Notes under the pieces: generated by a model
Database searches by the model: none
What the model saw: only the letters and a program-made list of their open reading frames with translations
Told to the model about the DNA's origin: nothing
Made by a program: the position numbers and the translations under genes
In this document: one piece after another, positions 6,255 through 7,341 of the stretch
How positions within the stretch are numbered: the stretch's first letter is position 1
Layout of the letters: every line of letters begins with the position of its first letter
Assembly (NCBI GenBank): GCA_017508895.1
Contig: JAFWRA010000173.1
Span: 1-7,341, forward strand
Length of the DNA: 7,341 bases
Direction: 5' to 3'
From: Bacteroidales bacterium
GTDB taxonomy: Bacteria > Bacteroidota > Bacteroidia > Bacteroidales > F082

Positions 6255-7109
6255 ATGTTAGGAGCAATCATAGGAGATACCGTTGGTTCGGTATATGAAT
6301 TTCACAACATAAAGACCACAGATTTTCCGCTGTTCAGTCCACAATGCGACTACACCGACGACAGCATCATGACCATAGCCGTGGCCGATTGGCTTTTGAC
6401 CGACCCGCAGCACGGCATGGACACCTTGGAGGCCTCTTTTTTGGCCTTTGCCAAGAAATACCCCTGCCCTATGGGTGGTTATGGAGGCGGTTTCCATCGC
6501 TGGCTGTTCCATCCCGAAGCATTGGGTGATTATGGGAGTCGCGACTTCAAACCTGGAACACGCCATCCCTACAACTCGTTCGGCAACGGTGCCGCCATGC
6601 GTTGCAGTGCCAACGGTTGGATGTTCGACAGCTTGGAAGAAACTGAGCGCGTGGCTGGGCTTTCTGCCGCCATCACCCACAACCATCCCGAGGGCATCAA
6701 GGGAGCGCAATCTACAGCGGCAGCCATCTTCATGGCCCGCAGCGGCAAAAGCAAAGAAGAGATAAGAAATTACATCTCAACGAAATACGGCTACAACCTC
6801 AACCGCACCTGCGATGAGATCCGACCCGTCTATGACTGGGATAGTTCCTGCCAAGGCACAGTACCCGAAGCCATGGTAGCCTTTTTCGACAGCACCGACT
6901 TCGAGTCAGCCATCAGGTTGGCGGTCTCGTTGGGCGGCGACAGTGACACCCTCGCCTGCATCACGGGCGGCATCGCGGAAGCGTTCTACAAGGATATTCC
7001 GGACAGCATCGCCTTGAAAATTTGGAGTCTCATTCCCGAAGATTTCAAGGGCATCCTCAGGAAAATGGAGGCACGGACGAGCTACCGCTTGCCGGAAATA
7101 CTCAAATAA
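6255..7109 (+). CDS. ADP-ribosylglycohydrolase (DraG/ARH family)
   Basis: Enzyme of 284 aa, expected to hydrolyse the N- or O-glycosidic bond linking ADP-ribose to a protein, nucleic acid or small molecule, using two metal ions (usually Mg2+). The all-helical family motifs are all present: GAIIGDTVGS (3-12), the first metal motif TDDS (34-37), NSFGNGAAMR (107-116), THNHPEGIKGAQ (141-152) and the second metal motif GGDSDT (227-232; D229, D231 and T232 as ligands by analogy with ARH3 and DraG). There is no signal peptide, so it is cytoplasmic. The length is normal for the family, and the ATG starts directly at the first conserved motif. It follows the Nudix regulator and vWA-fusion genes and ends before a strong terminator, so it is probably the last gene of that unit. 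The substrate (arginine, serine, nucleic acid or free metabolite) cannot be read from the sequence. Confidence 0.93.
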   Translation: MLGAIIGDTVGSVYEFHNIKTTDFPLFSPQCDYTDDSIMTIAVADWLLTDPQHGMDTLEASFLAFAKKYPCPMGGYGGGFHRWLFHPEALGDYGSRDFKPGTRHPYNSFGNGAAMRCSANGWMFDSLEETERVAGLSAAITHNHPEGIKGAQSTAAAIFMARSGKSKEEIRNYISTKYGYNLNRTCDEIRPVYDWDSSCQGTVPEAMVAFFDSTDFESAIRLAVSLGGDSDTLACITGGIAEAFYKDIPDSIALKIWSLIPEDFKGILRKMEARTSYRLPEILK

Positions 7110-7137
7110 GGGGAATTCATATAAAGATTATGTGTAT

Positions 7138-7170
7138 GGCTGGAGTCAGTGGGGGCTGGCTCCAGCCTTT
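7138..7170 (+). terminator. Intrinsic terminator after the glycohydrolase gene
   Basis: A 12-bp stem pairs 7138-7149 (GGCTGGAGTCAG) with 7156-7167 (CTGGCTCCAGCC), with one G:U pair and a 6-base G-rich loop. It is followed by TTT, then A7 and TTTT. The T-run is short on the + strand. It separates the ADP-ribose gene group from rpsO. Confidence 0.8.
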
Positions 7171-7193
7171 AAAAAAATTTTCTCAACAAATCC

Positions 7194-7223
7194 ATTCCAT
7201 TTTCCAAAAAAGTCGTATCTTTG
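7194..7223 (+). promoter_or_regulatory. Bacteroidota-type promoter of rpsO
   Basis: TATCTTTG at 7216-7223 is a full match to the -7 consensus TAnnTTTG. The -33 region is weak (ATTC at 7194-7197, gap 18). Transcription would start near 7230, giving a leader of roughly 38 bases. The leader is A-rich (AAAAAGAAGAAAATT) with no clear Shine-Dalgarno, as is usual for Bacteroidota ribosomal protein genes. Confidence 0.7.
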
Positions 7224-7267
7224 CAGCCCGTTTAGAACAACAAATTTAGTGTAAAAAGAAGAAAATT

Positions 7268-7341
7268 ATGTACTTAACTGCAGAAAAGAAATCAGAGATT
7301 TTCAGCCAATACGGCAAGAACGCTGCCGATACTGGTTCAGC
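7268..7341 (+). CDS. rpsO: Ribosomal protein S15 (N-terminal part, cut by window end)
   Basis: The first 24 codons read MYLTAEKKSEIFSQYGKNAA followed by DTGS, and the frame is open to the window edge. This is the usual start of Bacteroidota S15: MYL, a basic helix, then YGKxxxDTGSAE. S15 binds 16S rRNA and is an early assembly protein of the small subunit. The full protein should be about 89 aa, so roughly three quarters lies beyond the window. It has its own promoter and is separated from the upstream unit by a terminator. Confidence 0.9.
   Translation, partial: MYLTAEKKSEIFSQYGKNAADTGS

Noticed and set aside
6258..6710. 150-codon - strand frame opposite the glycohydrolase
   Set aside because: Antisense shadow of conserved ARH motifs; no start context or motif.
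7224..7267. Possible S15 autoregulatory RNA structure in the rpsO leader
   Set aside because: The leader is short and A-rich with no visible stable hairpin or pseudoknot; nothing supports a structured element.

Overview
This window looks like chromosomal DNA from a member of the phylum Bacteroidota, most likely order Bacteroidales and possibly a Prevotella-like genus. The evidence is: two promoters with the Bacteroidota -7 element TAnnTTTG (4078-4085 and 7216-7223); A-rich leaders without a clear Shine-Dalgarno; a Porin_10-type outer-membrane barrel; a Bacteroidota-style S15 N-terminus; and a NrtR-like Nudix/winged-helix regulator. All supported genes are on the + strand. The genus is an inference from overall feel, not from an alignment.

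Layout. Positions 1-27 look like 23S-5S spacer. A 5S rRNA (about 28-137) and a strong hairpin terminator (147-179) end an rRNA operon. Next is a two-gene unit: a putative outer-membrane porin (276-2375) and, 12 bp on, a CPA-type cation:proton antiporter (2388-3956). A 146-bp AT-rich regulatory region (3957-4102) follows. It contains a promoter, three 17-bp operator-like inverted repeats and a 45-bp near-perfect palindrome.

The second half (4103-7109) is the most interesting part. It holds three co-directional genes with a shared ADP-ribose theme: a Nudix hydrolase/winged-helix regulator of the NrtR type; a von Willebrand A (vWA) domain fused to a C-terminal domain of the A1S_2505 'phage non-structural protein' type; and an ADP-ribosylglycohydrolase with complete metal-binding motifs. 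Their two intergenic gaps (92 and 155 bp) are largely built of 7-8 bp tandem repeats plus one long imperfect hairpin, and have no consensus promoter. The trio is therefore probably transcribed from the promoter before the Nudix gene, which carries the operators the Nudix protein itself probably binds. A plausible working model is an ADP-ribose-responsive, self-regulated cassette that senses, binds and removes ADP-ribose or ADP-ribosyl groups; the target is unknown. A 12-bp-stem terminator (7138-7170) closes the unit.

The window ends in the first 24 codons of rpsO (ribosomal protein S15) with its own promoter. No tRNA, CRISPR array, insertion sequence or phage attachment site was seen.
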